Of a stretch of DNA of 64,000 nt, positions 34,480 to 43,510 are shown in pieces (position 1 is the first letter of the stretch; the number at the start of each line of letters is the position of its first letter). The stretch is from contig NC_135176.1 of assembly GCF_041146795.1 (NCBI RefSeq), forward strand, positions 34,321,531 to 34,385,530, in the 5' to 3' direction. This DNA comes from Maylandia zebra (Eukaryota > Chordata > Actinopteri > Cichliformes > Cichlidae). The notes under the pieces are model-generated. The model did no database searches, had not been told where the DNA came from, and saw only the letters and a program-made list of their open reading frames with translations. Both the position numbers and the translations under genes were made by a program.

Positions 34480-35360
34480 CATCTACACATGTGTGTGTGA
34501 TACCTGAGGAATGACTGGACGCAGCTCTGAAGGCCTCTCTTCCCAGGATGGTGTTTCCACTGGAGCTCTTTCCTTCTCCAGTCTTCCCGACCAGAACCAA
34601 CCTGAGTGACACTGAACACAGACACACAGAGATCAGATCGTATATGCGGGACATTCCAGGCTGATCTACAAAGGACGGTATTAGCTGATTTTTAAATATC
34701 ACATGACCAAACTGTTTTCTGTTCTGACTGAGAGCTGACAGGAGGTGCTGTGAGGGAGCACAACTAGAGCTGTACGATATTCGTCTTGTAACCGGAAGGT
34801 TGAGGAGCAGCTTCAATATAACCAAGCCTGCAGAACCAGCTGAGACCAGCTCACACTCATGCTGAGCTTAAATCCTTCACCATCCACCTGCCAGCTTTTC
34901 TTTGGTCTTAAGTTATCATGTGTTAGTCAGAGCTCGTTCGTGTTTATGGTTCCTGTTTCTTCTGGAACATAAAATTGAAGAGACCACACCTGTTGGAGGC
35001 TCGTGTTTACTGCTTCTCCTCGTCCTCCCTCCTGCTGCTCCTGCACACACACACACACACACACACAGTAATCTTTTACATGAAAGTGAAAGTAACTGAA
35101 ATTAAAAACTGCGTCACCCACGAAAAACCCGCTCAAACTGCGTTTTTCACCAAAAACTAACCAGTAAACTACACGCACGCGCACGCCCGCACACACGTAC
35201 AGGTGTATATTAATGAAGTGTCCTCTGTGTTCGGACAGTTTGATGACTTTGTTCGGACAGTTTGATGACTTTGAGAAGCGCAGACGGAGAACAATGATTG
35301 GATCGGCTTTAATTAAGATGATTTCCACACACACTCACCGGACTGTTCCTCCGAGGCCAT
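30698..35360 (-). CDS. GIMAP-family GTPase (AIG1 domain), three exons, 299 aa
   Basis: Exon 1 is 35360-35339 (MASEEQS, donor GTGAGT), exon 2 is 34611-34504 ([19 protein letters not shown], donor GTATCA), exon 3 is 31467-30698. Every junction is phase 1 and the lengths 22+108+770 give exactly 300 codons. G1 is [10 protein letters not shown]3 DTPGLFDT, the GIMAP conserved box is [16 protein letters not shown], and G4 is THGD. After the G domain comes a charged coiled coil ([24 protein letters not shown]) to the end; there is no membrane segment. GIMAPs are septin/dynamin-related GTPases of lymphocytes that assemble on membranes. Intron 1 has an ISRE-like site. Intron 2 (3 kb) contains a hAT MITE, an L2-like LINE, Penelope pieces and a GT microsatellite 25 bp past the exon 2 donor. 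No coding lesion seen. Confidence 0.9.
31678..31961. mobile_element. hAT-type MITE in GIMAP intron 2
   Basis: 284 bp with ends CATAGGTGTCAAG / TTTGACACCCCTG and a perfect 8-bp target duplication TTATAGAG at 31670-31677 and 31962-31969. The GGCCCGCGA and GGCCCACTGTG blocks are those of a common fish non-autonomous hAT family. Confidence 0.85.
31990..33545 (-). mobile_element. L2-like LINE, RT domain, in GIMAP intron 2
   Basis: Minus-strand frame 33142-32255 (295 codons) reads [62 protein letters not shown] and [11 protein letters not shown]. The catalytic FADD box is FADN here, so the polymerase is inactive. A second piece (33391-33191: [19 protein letters not shown]) carries the upstream RT blocks. 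The two are separated by a lesion with a GAATA repeat at about 33152-33180. The 3' UTR ends in CAAATTTTATTTGTC (plus strand) at about 31990. 5'-truncated near 33545. Confidence 0.88.
33758..34425 (-). mobile_element. Penelope-like element, GIY-YIG endonuclease pieces in partial tandem
   Basis: Minus-strand frame 34050-33796 gives [20 protein letters not shown] and [12 protein letters not shown], the GIY-YIG endonuclease of Penelope-like elements; after a frameshift the end reads [14 protein letters not shown]. To the right, 34420-34335 encodes the end of a second copy ([19 protein letters not shown]), followed leftward by the shared tail (34330-34060). So one copy's end runs into the interior of the next, as in the partial tandems known for this class. 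Confidence 0.8.
34427..34478. repeat. GT/CA microsatellite beside a splice donor
   Basis: About 26 GT units. On the GIMAP coding (minus) strand this is a CA run starting 25 bases after the exon 2 donor. Confidence 0.95.
35044..35067. repeat. CA microsatellite
   Basis: Twelve CA units in GIMAP intron 1. Confidence 0.9.
35082..35101 (+). promoter_or_regulatory. ISRE/IRF-type site in GIMAP intron 1
   Basis: GAAAGTGAAAGTAACTGAAA contains GAAANNGAAA, the interferon-stimulated response element core, plus a third GAAA at the next helical step. It lies about 260 bp inside the GIMAP gene from its ATG. Confidence 0.45.
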
Positions 35361-35807
35361 CACACCTGCTCTCACAAATTCACCTGTTTATCAGTTATTT
35401 GTTCGAAACTTCGCTCAGTAAGAAGGTCCCACTGAGCCGCCCTTTTCCGGTCTCACCTTCAAAATAAAACGGTGGAGTCCGGACCGCGGGATGGTTCAGT
35501 TTCATTCTTGGGGAAAGATCCAGGCTTCATATTCTTGTCTGTTAGTGATGACTGAACCCAGGACAGCTGGAATAATTACCTGCTCAGGTGCACTGTCGGA
35601 CTAAGCAGCTTTACATCACCTAGGTTCAGATCGGTAACACAACCTTAAAAGAGGGCGGAGTCATCTGCTGTGATGGAAACTAAAGCTCAGGCGAATCACG
35701 ATGTGTTAATATCACAACTGGCCTTCGTTTAGAACCGGGGATAAAAAATAAACTGGTTCAGATATTTAAAATGTTTTCTAGTGAAATACTAACGACTCTA
35801 GTAATTT
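35361..35807. other. Bidirectional intergenic region between divergent 5' ends
   Basis: Presumed promoter of the minus-strand GIMAP gene, and to its right the possible first exon on plus. No TATA box with convincing position seen. The rest is unassigned. Confidence 0.4.
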
Positions 35808-35967
35808 TATTTTGAAGAGCACTCCTGTTTCCGGTGTCAGCAGTTCGCCCTTCAGTCAAGAAGACGGAACCACAAAGAGGAGGAAACGGCCTGAAAAGTT
35901 CAGATGTGTTTCCGGGTCTCTGCGCTTTTGTTTCTGCGTGTCGGTGTGAGCAGCTTCACCTGGACAG
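35808..35967 (+). other. Possible first exon / leader of the plus-strand GIMAP gene
   Basis: TTTTATTTTGAAGAGCACTCCTGTTTCC resembles (in parts) the 5' flank of the second double-GIMAP gene at 62350-62405. An ATG at 35904 opens MCFRVSALLFLRVGVSSF and a strong donor ACAG/GTGAGT closes it at 35967 in phase 1. It could be a signal-peptide exon of a lost Ig gene. Alternatively it is a non-coding first exon that splices to the acceptor at 40470, in which case the ATG is not used. Joining it to 40470 in frame gives an early stop, which favours the non-coding reading. Confidence 0.35.
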
Positions 35968-36293
35968 GTGAGTGCAGCGGGACCACGGGGACCAGCAGGG
36001 CTCAGGTGTGACCGGCAGTGAGGGCCTCGGCAGACGAACCCACAGACAGGATCGTGTTCGTCTTCAGGTGTACACATCTGCGCATGCCCGAGTCTCCGCG
36101 AGGCCTCCACAGACACTCGCGTTCACAGTAAGTTGGGTGTGAGTGCGTGGGGCGCGTTATCAGAGATTTCAGTCATATGTGTTCACCTCAGTAAAGTTGG
36201 TGAAAGAACAGGAAGTAACCCCAAAGATTAAAAAAGAGAAGAAACGTTTCATTCACGGGCTCTTTGTGGACGTAAACACTGTGGACTAACAGC

Positions 36294-36971
36294 TGAGGTT
36301 GGGCGAGTGGACGAACATGTCGACAACAGGCCGACCCTTTCACCGATCGCTTTATTTATTTATTCGCCCATGAGTAAGTTTGGTACTAATGTTGGTTGAC
36401 CCTAAGAGAAGCAGTCAACGGAAAATAATAGTGCTGTTTTAACAGCTCCCTCCCACAGTGCGCCCAAATGCAGCAGCGATTCAAACTCAGAACAGAAAGA
36501 AAGGACGGCAGCAGCCTGTGATCAGAAAAACACAAAAACCGTTTATTTAAACAAAAAACCACAATGTTGGGGAGAGAAACTGGCTTCTTTTCCACTATAA
36601 CTGTGTTTACAGACCGTTCCAGTGTTTCTGTCTGACACACTACACCAAACAGCAAATACAAAATTAAACAAAAAGTTAAAATCAAAATGAGTCTTCCAGT
36701 GAACATAAAAAAATCTCACACACGTCTTTTGTGCGATTCAGCGCGTCTCAAATGAATAAATAAATCAATAAATGAATTATCCAAAGAGTAGCTATGTTAC
36801 TACTGAAACAAACAAGAAAAGAAGTAAAGATTAAATATTCCCTCCAGACAAAACTAAATGCGCAAATCAGTCCGTGCATGATCACATTCCTCCGCCCATA
36901 AAAAAGTCTGCGCCTGTGCGAATATATCGTTGGTTAATGGACCGACAATTTTTATATGTCGCCCACCCTTA
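36294..36971. mobile_element. Old hAT-like element
   Basis: Ends TGAGGTTGGGCGA / TCGCCCACCCTTA agree at 10 of 13 positions when inverted, and flanking 8-mers CTAACAGC and GTAACAAC agree at 6 of 8. No coding sequence. Tentative because the target duplication is imperfect. Confidence 0.35.
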
Positions 36972-36979
36972 GTAACAAC

Positions 36980-37330
36980 CAGGCTCAGTGTCTTTGAAGA
37001 TTCTCATTCATCCAGGTCATCGTGGCCTAAGGAGCTTGGAAAGGGTCACATGGTGGAGAGTCCACCAGTCCAGGTCCCACTCATGTCTGTGGAGATGTTT
37101 ACCACATCAGCTCATTGATGTCACTCTAAAGGAAGAGAACACCTGTGAAACGCTGTGTGCACAGTGCGTGGATGTAATCGTGTATACTGGTTACTGATGT
37201 GCCAGATGTTTATATAGATAACATCTGTTTGCTGAGTGCAGCTACAGCACACTAACTCCTCCCACTCTAATGTTGATGAGGTCTGTATCTGATCAGTCTG
37301 TTACCTGGATGCTAGGTGTCACTGGAAGGG
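36980..37330 (-). mobile_element. Penelope-like (Neptune-type) tail fragment
   Basis: AGATTCTCATTCATCCAGGT, CGTGGCCTAAGGAGCTTGGA are the inverted form of the tail at 3025-3070. The following 200 bp (ACACCTGTGAAACGCTGTG, CTCCTCCCACTCTAATG) are its usual continuation in fish genomes. Confidence 0.45.
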
Positions 37331-37614
37331 TGGGGATGGTGTATGTGTTAATATTAATAATGGTGTATTTCCACTGTGGTATGAGTTGTGTACATACTGC
37401 AGAAACAGCAGTATTATTCAGTCACACATGATGTTACGGTGCATATTTACAGGTGCCATGTTTGTTAGTACCATGTTTATAATCCTTTTATTGAGCTATA
37501 TTTATCCAACATTAAGGTTCCTGTAACCCTGTGCTGCTCTTAGAGTCCTGCTCTGTCTGCTCTCACCCATGTGTTGACTCAGTTTGGTTGTTATAATCAG
37601 AAGTCACTAGGAGA

Positions 37615-40218
37615 TAGCGGTGCAACGAATCAAAAATGTCGCGGTTCGGATCAATGTTCGGATCAGCAAAAAAAGGAAAAAGACAAAAATGTAACATTTA
37701 CTTCACTTACTGAAGTATTTTTGCCTGTTAAAAACATTCAGCTCTAGACTCATTCCACGCAATTATAAAAAAAACAAATGATGGTACAATATGGGGCAGT
37801 ACGGTCTTTGTATCTACCACTCAATTCAGTTTTATTTATAAAGCGCCAAATCACAACAACAGTCGCCTCAAGGTGCTTTATAATGTAAGGTCGACCCTAC
37901 AGTGATACACACCGCTCTTTATATCGCACTCCACTGTGATATAATGAGCGGTCACGGTCACGTAGCTTTCCGTTGCCCTGGAGCTCCACCCATTTGTAGC
38001 AGTTTGGGCAACAGAAGATGTCTGGGACAGTTCAGCCATGACTTAAATCTTTTCCTGCTCATACTTGCTTGGAACAATCTGCCAATAATTCTGCCAGCTT
38101 CTTTCACCACCCGCTGGAGTGCTTGCTGATCGGCCTTGGTGCAGCTGGGGAACCACACTAGAAATCCATACGTCAGAACGCTGCTGATGGCACAGTTGTA
38201 GAAGTTCAACATCAGAGATCTGGGAATGTGTGCGCTCCGCAGTCTCCTCAGGTAGTAGAGGCGCTGTTGGGCCTTCCGTACAACTGAGGTGATATGGTTG
38301 CCCCAGGACAGGTCCTCGGTCACAGTTACCCCCAAGAATTTAAAACTGCTCACCCTCTCCACCGCCTCACTGCCAATGAAGAGAGGCAGATGGTTGTTAT
38401 GACCCCTCTTCCGGAAATCTACAATGATCTCCTTGGTCTTTTTGGTGTTTAAGACCAAGTTATTGTCGTGGCACCATGACTCTAGTTGTTGCACCTCTGT
38501 CCTATAGTTTGTCTCATCATTGTTGGATATAAGTCCGAGCACTGTAGTGTCATCTGCAAACTTAACAATGAGATTGGACGCGCAGGAGGAAATACAGTCA
38601 TGGGTGAAGAGAGTGTATAGCAGAGGGCTCAGGACACACCCCTGAGGGGCACCGGTGTTGACCACAAGGGTGGAAGAGGTGTTCTTACCCACTCTGACAC
38701 TCTGTCTACGGTTAGTGAGGAAGTCCACAATCCAGTTGCACAGAGAGGAGTTAAGTCCCAGTTGGTGGAGTTTGGGACGGAGTTTGTATGGCCGGATGGT
38801 ATTAAAAGCCGAGCTGTAGTCTACAAAGAGGAGCCGTGCATAGGTGTTCCTGTGTTCCAAGTGCTTCAGTAATGTGTGCAGCACTGTGGCAATCGCATCC
38901 TCGGTTGACCGGTTCTCCCTGTATGCAAACTGGTGCGAGTCCAGGGATGGTGGAAAAGCAGCTCTGATGTGTTTAATGACCAGTCTCTCCAGGCATTTGG
39001 CGGGAATGGGGGTGAGTGCCACAGGTCTGAAATCGTTCAGACATGTGACATTTGACTGTTTTGGGATGGGAACGATGGTTGCTGCTTTGAAACAGGATGG
39101 TACCAGTGAACAGGACAACGAGGTGTTATATATAGAGGTGAAGACGTCCGCCAGGTCCACAGCACAGTCTTTTAGCACCCGGCCCAGCACTCCATCCGGC
39201 CCGGCCGCCTTCCTGGTGTTAATGCTCCGGAACACACGCCTCAGCTCATGAGTGCTCAGGACCGGAGCAGGGTCGGTTGAGGGGAGAGGGGACAGGACAG
39301 GGTCGGTGTTCTCCCTGTCAAAACGGGCATAAAAGAGATTTAGATCCTCAGCCAGAGTAGGACTGTCGGCTGAGGGTGATGGTGTTCTCCTTTTGTAGTC
39401 CGTGATAGCCCTGATGCCCTCCCAGACCTGCCTTGGGTTTGTGTTGTTCTCAAACCTGGCCTCGATACGCCTCCTGTGCTGCTGCTTGGCAGTCTTGATG
39501 CCTCTTCTCAGGTTGGCCCTGGCAGCACTGTATGCCTCCTGGTCCCCGGATTTGAAAGCGTTGTTCCTCGTTCCTCTGTAACGTCAGAGGTGATGTTCAT
39601 ATGTTGATTAATGGTTTTCTTTCGTTTTTGATGTACTGCAGAATATTTTTATAAAATCCAGAACAGGAAAATCTCCTTCATGTTTTTCTGTTTTATCTTC
39701 CGCTACTTTGACACAAAGGCCTCTGCTGTGACGCTCACACCTGTGATAAAGTCTTGAGTGTGTCAGCTTCCTTTTTATTGATACAAAAATATGTAAATGT
39801 ACTGATCTGAATTGTATTTCTGACTGTCAAAATTTCCCAGATTCAAATCGAATCGAATCGAATCGATTCGGTACCTTGTGAATCGGAAACTAATCGATTC
39901 TAGAAATCAGTGACGATACCCAGCCCTACAATCTTACCACTAAAGTGGACGCACAACGGGATATCATAGCGTGGCACAAGCATGTTCATCATAGTTTAAA
40001 CCGCTTGTTTTGCACACGACCTCCCGTCTGCAGCTAACACCCCAACAGCTTTTGTAATAGCTTCAGCCCGGTCGGATCGGGCAGCAAAGGGCTGCTTAAA
40101 TACCGCAAACTCCTCTGCTCCTCCACTTGGAACGCTAGCGCTGACCATAACTATCACTTGACAGACTGACCACGCCACCATACACATACTTTTTTTCTTC
40201 TTTTCCGTTGCACCACTA
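37615..40218 (-). mobile_element. hAT element split by a LINE
   Basis: 2604 bp with TIRs TAGCGGTGCAACG / CGTTGCACCACTA and a perfect 8-bp target duplication CTAGGAGA at 37607-37614 and 40219-40226. About 1.77 kb of it is an L2-like LINE (37822-39590). The right part carries the start of a transposase frame (39996-40218, minus) with GGAEEFAVFKQPFAARSDRA and a KAVGVLAADGR block, as in ZBED-type hAT proteins. It ends about 250 bp before the double-GIMAP coding start. Confidence 0.88.
37822..39590 (-). mobile_element. L2-like LINE with long intact RT frame
   Basis: Minus-strand frame 39235-37958 has 425 codons without a stop: [77 protein letters not shown] (catalytic FADD intact) and FKFLGVTVTEDLSW. 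The frame upstream to 39590 still codes (RIEARFENNTNPRQVW). The C-terminus is frameshifted near 38010. The 3' tail, TATAAAGCGCC type, is at 37822-37935. 5'-truncated: endonuclease absent. Confidence 0.88.
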
Positions 40219-40486
40219 CTAGGAGATATACCCGTCACGATCAGCATCGTTCTGCCCTGCGTTAGCCAGTCTGGATGGGTATCCGCTGTTAGTTCCTCAG
40301 CCAGTAGGTGTGGATCATGTCAGGTCATATTTCTGTTGTATGTTTGTACTTTTATTTAAACCTCTTTAATTATTATCTGTACTATGTGGTATAGCACAAC
40401 AGGCAGACTTGCACAGAGTAATATGGTGATGCACCACCACAGTCACCACACCTGTGCTCTCTCCTGCAGGTCTCTGACGTTCAGCC

Positions 40487-42298
40487 ATGGATGATCATCT
40501 CTCCATCGTCCTCCTGGGAAAAGTTGGAGTTGGTAAAAGTTCTTCAGGAAACACCATCCTAGGACGAGCAGCGTTTGAGTCCAAACTGTCCCTCAGACCA
40601 GTGACCAAACTCATCTGTGTGGAAACGGGAACTGTGTTTGGGAAGCAGGTCTCAGTGATCGACACTCCAGAGATATTAGGATCAGAGCAGCAGGTCCAGA
40701 CCTTCTGTCAGTGTGTCCTGCAGTCTGTCAGACCTGTTCTGTTCCTGCTGGTGATCAGAGTGGGTCGGTTCACCGAGGAGGACCACAGGGCCGTGGAAGC
40801 AGCGAGCAGAGCGGTCGGGCCTCACAGGCTGGAGAAATGTTACCTGCTGTTCACGGGTGGAGATGAACTCAAGACATCAGTGGACGATTATGTTTTACAG
40901 AACAGAACAAGTTCACTTCCAGATGTTGTAAAAAGGTTTTCACAGAGAACTCACCTGTTCAACAACAAAGATGAAGGACGGGAACAAGTGAGAGAGCTGC
41001 TGCTGAAGGCGGAACACCTCCCCACAGGTAAGAGCTGACCTCCATGAGACAGATGCTGCTGTGGGCACGTCTGTGCTGAGTGTGGGCAAACAGCTGCTCA
41101 CAGCTGGATTTGCACTCTGTCAGAGAGCTGATGGTGCCACACCAGGCATGTCAAAGTGAATTTACACTGAGGGCTACATACAGCACTCTCTGTAAGTTCA
41201 ACTACTCATTTAATCAACATAACATTACAAAGAAACGCTGCTCTGGTGGTGGTGTGGGAGTCTGTATCAGAGAAGCTGTCAAATAATACAATCCTGTGGA
41301 AGTTGCTAAATGTTTGGCCTCCTTTACATTTTCAAAGATGTCCGGTGGAGTCTTTGATGGGCCAGTTGTGGGCCCCGGGCCTTATGTTGGACCTCCCTGT
41401 GCCGACCAAAGATCAGCTCAGTGCTGAGAGCAGCTGCAGCTCTCCATCACAGATAATGTCAGAGCTGCTGCTGAGGTCACATGACCAGTGTCAGTTTGTT
41501 CTCAGGCTGTGAGCTGCAGACAAACTGCAGGAAACACTTCCACTCATGATGGTCTGATCTTCTCCTACAGGTGGAGCAGAACTCAGGATGGTGCTGGTGG
41601 GGAAAACAGGAGTTGGGAAGAGTGCATCAGGAAACACCATCTTAGGAAGAAGAGTCTTTAGATCTACAGCATCTTTTTCCTCAGTAACATCAGAGTGTGA
41701 GAAAGAAACCGGTCTGTTTGACGGTCAGACCCTGACTGTGGTTGATACTCCAGGTCTGTTTGACACCTGTAGAAGTCAAGAGGAGAGAAAGATAGAGATC
41801 GCTAAATGTGTCGCATTTGCTGCTCCTGGTCCTCATGTGATCCTGGTTGTGATCCAGGCTGTCAGATTCACTGGAGAAGAAAAAGAAACAGTGAGAATCA
41901 TTCATCAGATGTTTGGAGAAGAAGTAGCAGGTTACACCATGATCCTGTTCACCCGTGGAGACCATCTGGAGGATGTGAGAGTCACCATAGAGGAGTTTAT
42001 CACACAGAATCCAGCTCTCCATGACTTCATCCGTCAGTGTGGTGGAAGATATCATGTTTTTAACAACAGAAGCAGAGATCCTGCTCAGGTCAGAGAGCTG
42101 CTGAAGAAGATCAACACCATGGTTCAGAGAAACGGAGGAAGATACTACAGCACTGAGATGTTCAGAGAGGCTGAGAGAGCCATCAGAGAAGAAGAGATGA
42201 GACGCCTTCAGAGAGAAAATCATGAGATGTTAGCAGACAGGCTGAGAGAGATGCTACGACCTCAGAGAGAGAATCAGCCGCAGTGTGTTCTTCACTGA
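40487..42298 (+). CDS. Double-domain GIMAP GTPase, two coding exons, 422 aa
   Basis: Exon 1 (40487-41027; acceptor CTCCTGCAG at 40470 shows an upstream non-coding exon exists) encodes one AIG1 domain. Exon 2 (41571-42298) encodes a second. The junction is phase 1 at GTAAGA...CTACAG, and 541+728 nt is exactly 423 codons. Domain 1: P-loop [14 protein letters not shown]3 DTPE where DTPG is expected, box [15 protein letters not shown]4 TGGD. Domain 2: P-loop [21 protein letters not shown], box [17 protein letters not shown]4 TRGD, then a basic helix (RREENHEM-like) ending CVLH. Domain 1 probably cannot position the gamma-phosphate through switch II, so it is likely a pseudo-GTPase partner of an active domain 2. 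GIMAP domains dimerise, so an intramolecular pair is plausible. Single-domain fish GIMAPs are commoner. Confidence 0.9.
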
Positions 42299-42880
42299 TC
42301 TTCATCATTAATTATTATTAATCATCGTCATGAAGACAAAGAAGGAAAATGTTTATTTAACCTGATTAAAAACTGACAGTCTGATCATGTGATTGTTATT
42401 ATTAAACAGCTGTTTGATCCTGTGATCATTCTGATTGGTGATGTTATTGATCAGCTCCTCTGATTGGATCCTGTTGATTATATATATCATTAGTGTTGAT
42501 GTAAACTTCCTGTCAGCAGTTTAAACCATGTTTCATTCAACCGTCACGTGACTGTGACGTCAGCAGTGAGCAGAGCGCCCCCTGTTGACCTGCACAGTTT
42601 CTGACCAATGGGATCACAAAGCTTCCGTGCGTCCTTCAGCAGAGGAGACACTGGAGCATCCTTTGTGAAGGGGAGGAGGAAACGCCGTCCCATAATTCAT
42701 AGCGACGGAGCGTTCAAAGTAAAGAGCACCATCGTGTACACCTTCATCACTGTTTTCATTTCATCCAGAAGCTGCTGATGTGCTCAGTTTGTATCAGCAG
42801 CCGCTACACTCACAGCTCAACCCGCTGCAATAAAACTTCTTCCTGTTGACTCTGAAGGTTATGTTCCAGATTAATGGTTG
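42299..42880 (+). other. 3' UTR and flank of the double-GIMAP gene
   Basis: AT-rich after the TGA, with a AATAAA signal at 42829-42834. Around 42700-42735 a TTCAAAGTAAAGAGCACC block resembles the 5' flank of the second double-GIMAP gene (62385-62402). No other feature seen. Confidence 0.5.
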
Positions 42881-42884
42881 TAAA

Positions 42885-42985
42885 TGGTAAACGGCCTGTA
42901 TTTGTGTAGTGCTTTACTACCCTAGGGACCCCAAAGCGCTTTACACATTCAGTCATCCACCCATTCACACACTGGTTGTGTGTGA
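42885..42985 (+). repeat. Fish repeat fragment (GTAAATGGTAAACGG type)
   Basis: GGTAAACGGCCTGTATTTGT, GGACCCCAAAGCGCTTTACA and CATCCACCCATTCACACA are blocks of a widespread fish short repeat; its right part resembles the body of the SINE at 14655-14740. Confidence 0.55.
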
Positions 42986-43507
42986 TTGTGCAGCAGCATC
43001 AGTGCGTTTAGTGCAGTAAACTGTGTCGACTGCAGTTCACATGTTGTGTTTGTGAAGGTGAAACTAATAGAAGTGGTCCTGTGCTCAGGTTTGAGCCCCA
43101 GCCGGACTCTGAGCCTCTCTGTGAGCAGACGTGGATTACTCGATTACTCTGCAGTGCACAGAAACATCCACTGACTGCTGTGAGGTCTGTGAGCGGCCTC
43201 TGCTTCCTGAAACATCACTGACCCAAACCCGCTCAGCTCCTTCAAAGTGAATCACATGGATGTTGCTCACATTCATTACAGCACTAATAACACGACTCAT
43301 CTCTTTATTCATACTTAGTGACGTGTGTCCATGCTTTTATTTAATGGTGTCGTGTTTCCAGAAGTGACATAGTGAAAGTAAAGCTCAGTCCTTCGTAACA
43401 TCTGGCGAGGCATCACGCAATGTTCCCTCTAAGCTGTGCGCGTGCGCAGTTGCAGACTGCTGGCACGGTCTCTGTGCACAGAAAAAAAATCTCACCTGAA
43501 TTGAAAT
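42986..43507. other. Flank with GIMAP-promoter-like block
   Basis: 43255-43410 shares order and sequence blocks (CAGCACTAATAAC, GTGTCC.TGCTTTTATTT, GTCGTGTTTCC, GAAAGTAAAG) with 62255-62400, the flank upstream of the second double-GIMAP gene. 43425-43475 holds a common fish repeat block (AATGTTCCCTCTAAGCTG). No coding exon follows; the next sequence is transposon. Confidence 0.45.
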
Positions 43508-43510
43508 TAA

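Noticed and set aside
34337-34825. 162-codon frame joining a P-loop to Thr-His repeats
   Set aside because: It reads through the true exon 2 donor into a microsatellite and Penelope sequence. Only 34504-34611 is coding.
36386-36706. 106-codon minus-strand frame with a hydrophobic start
   Set aside because: Lies in a hAT-like repeat; the hydrophobic run comes from AT-rich sequence; no splice or domain support.
42287-42298. C-terminal CVLH as a prenylation (CaaX) signal
   Set aside because: His at the last position is unusual for prenylation, and GIMAPs are not known to use it. Palmitoylation of the Cys cannot be judged from sequence.
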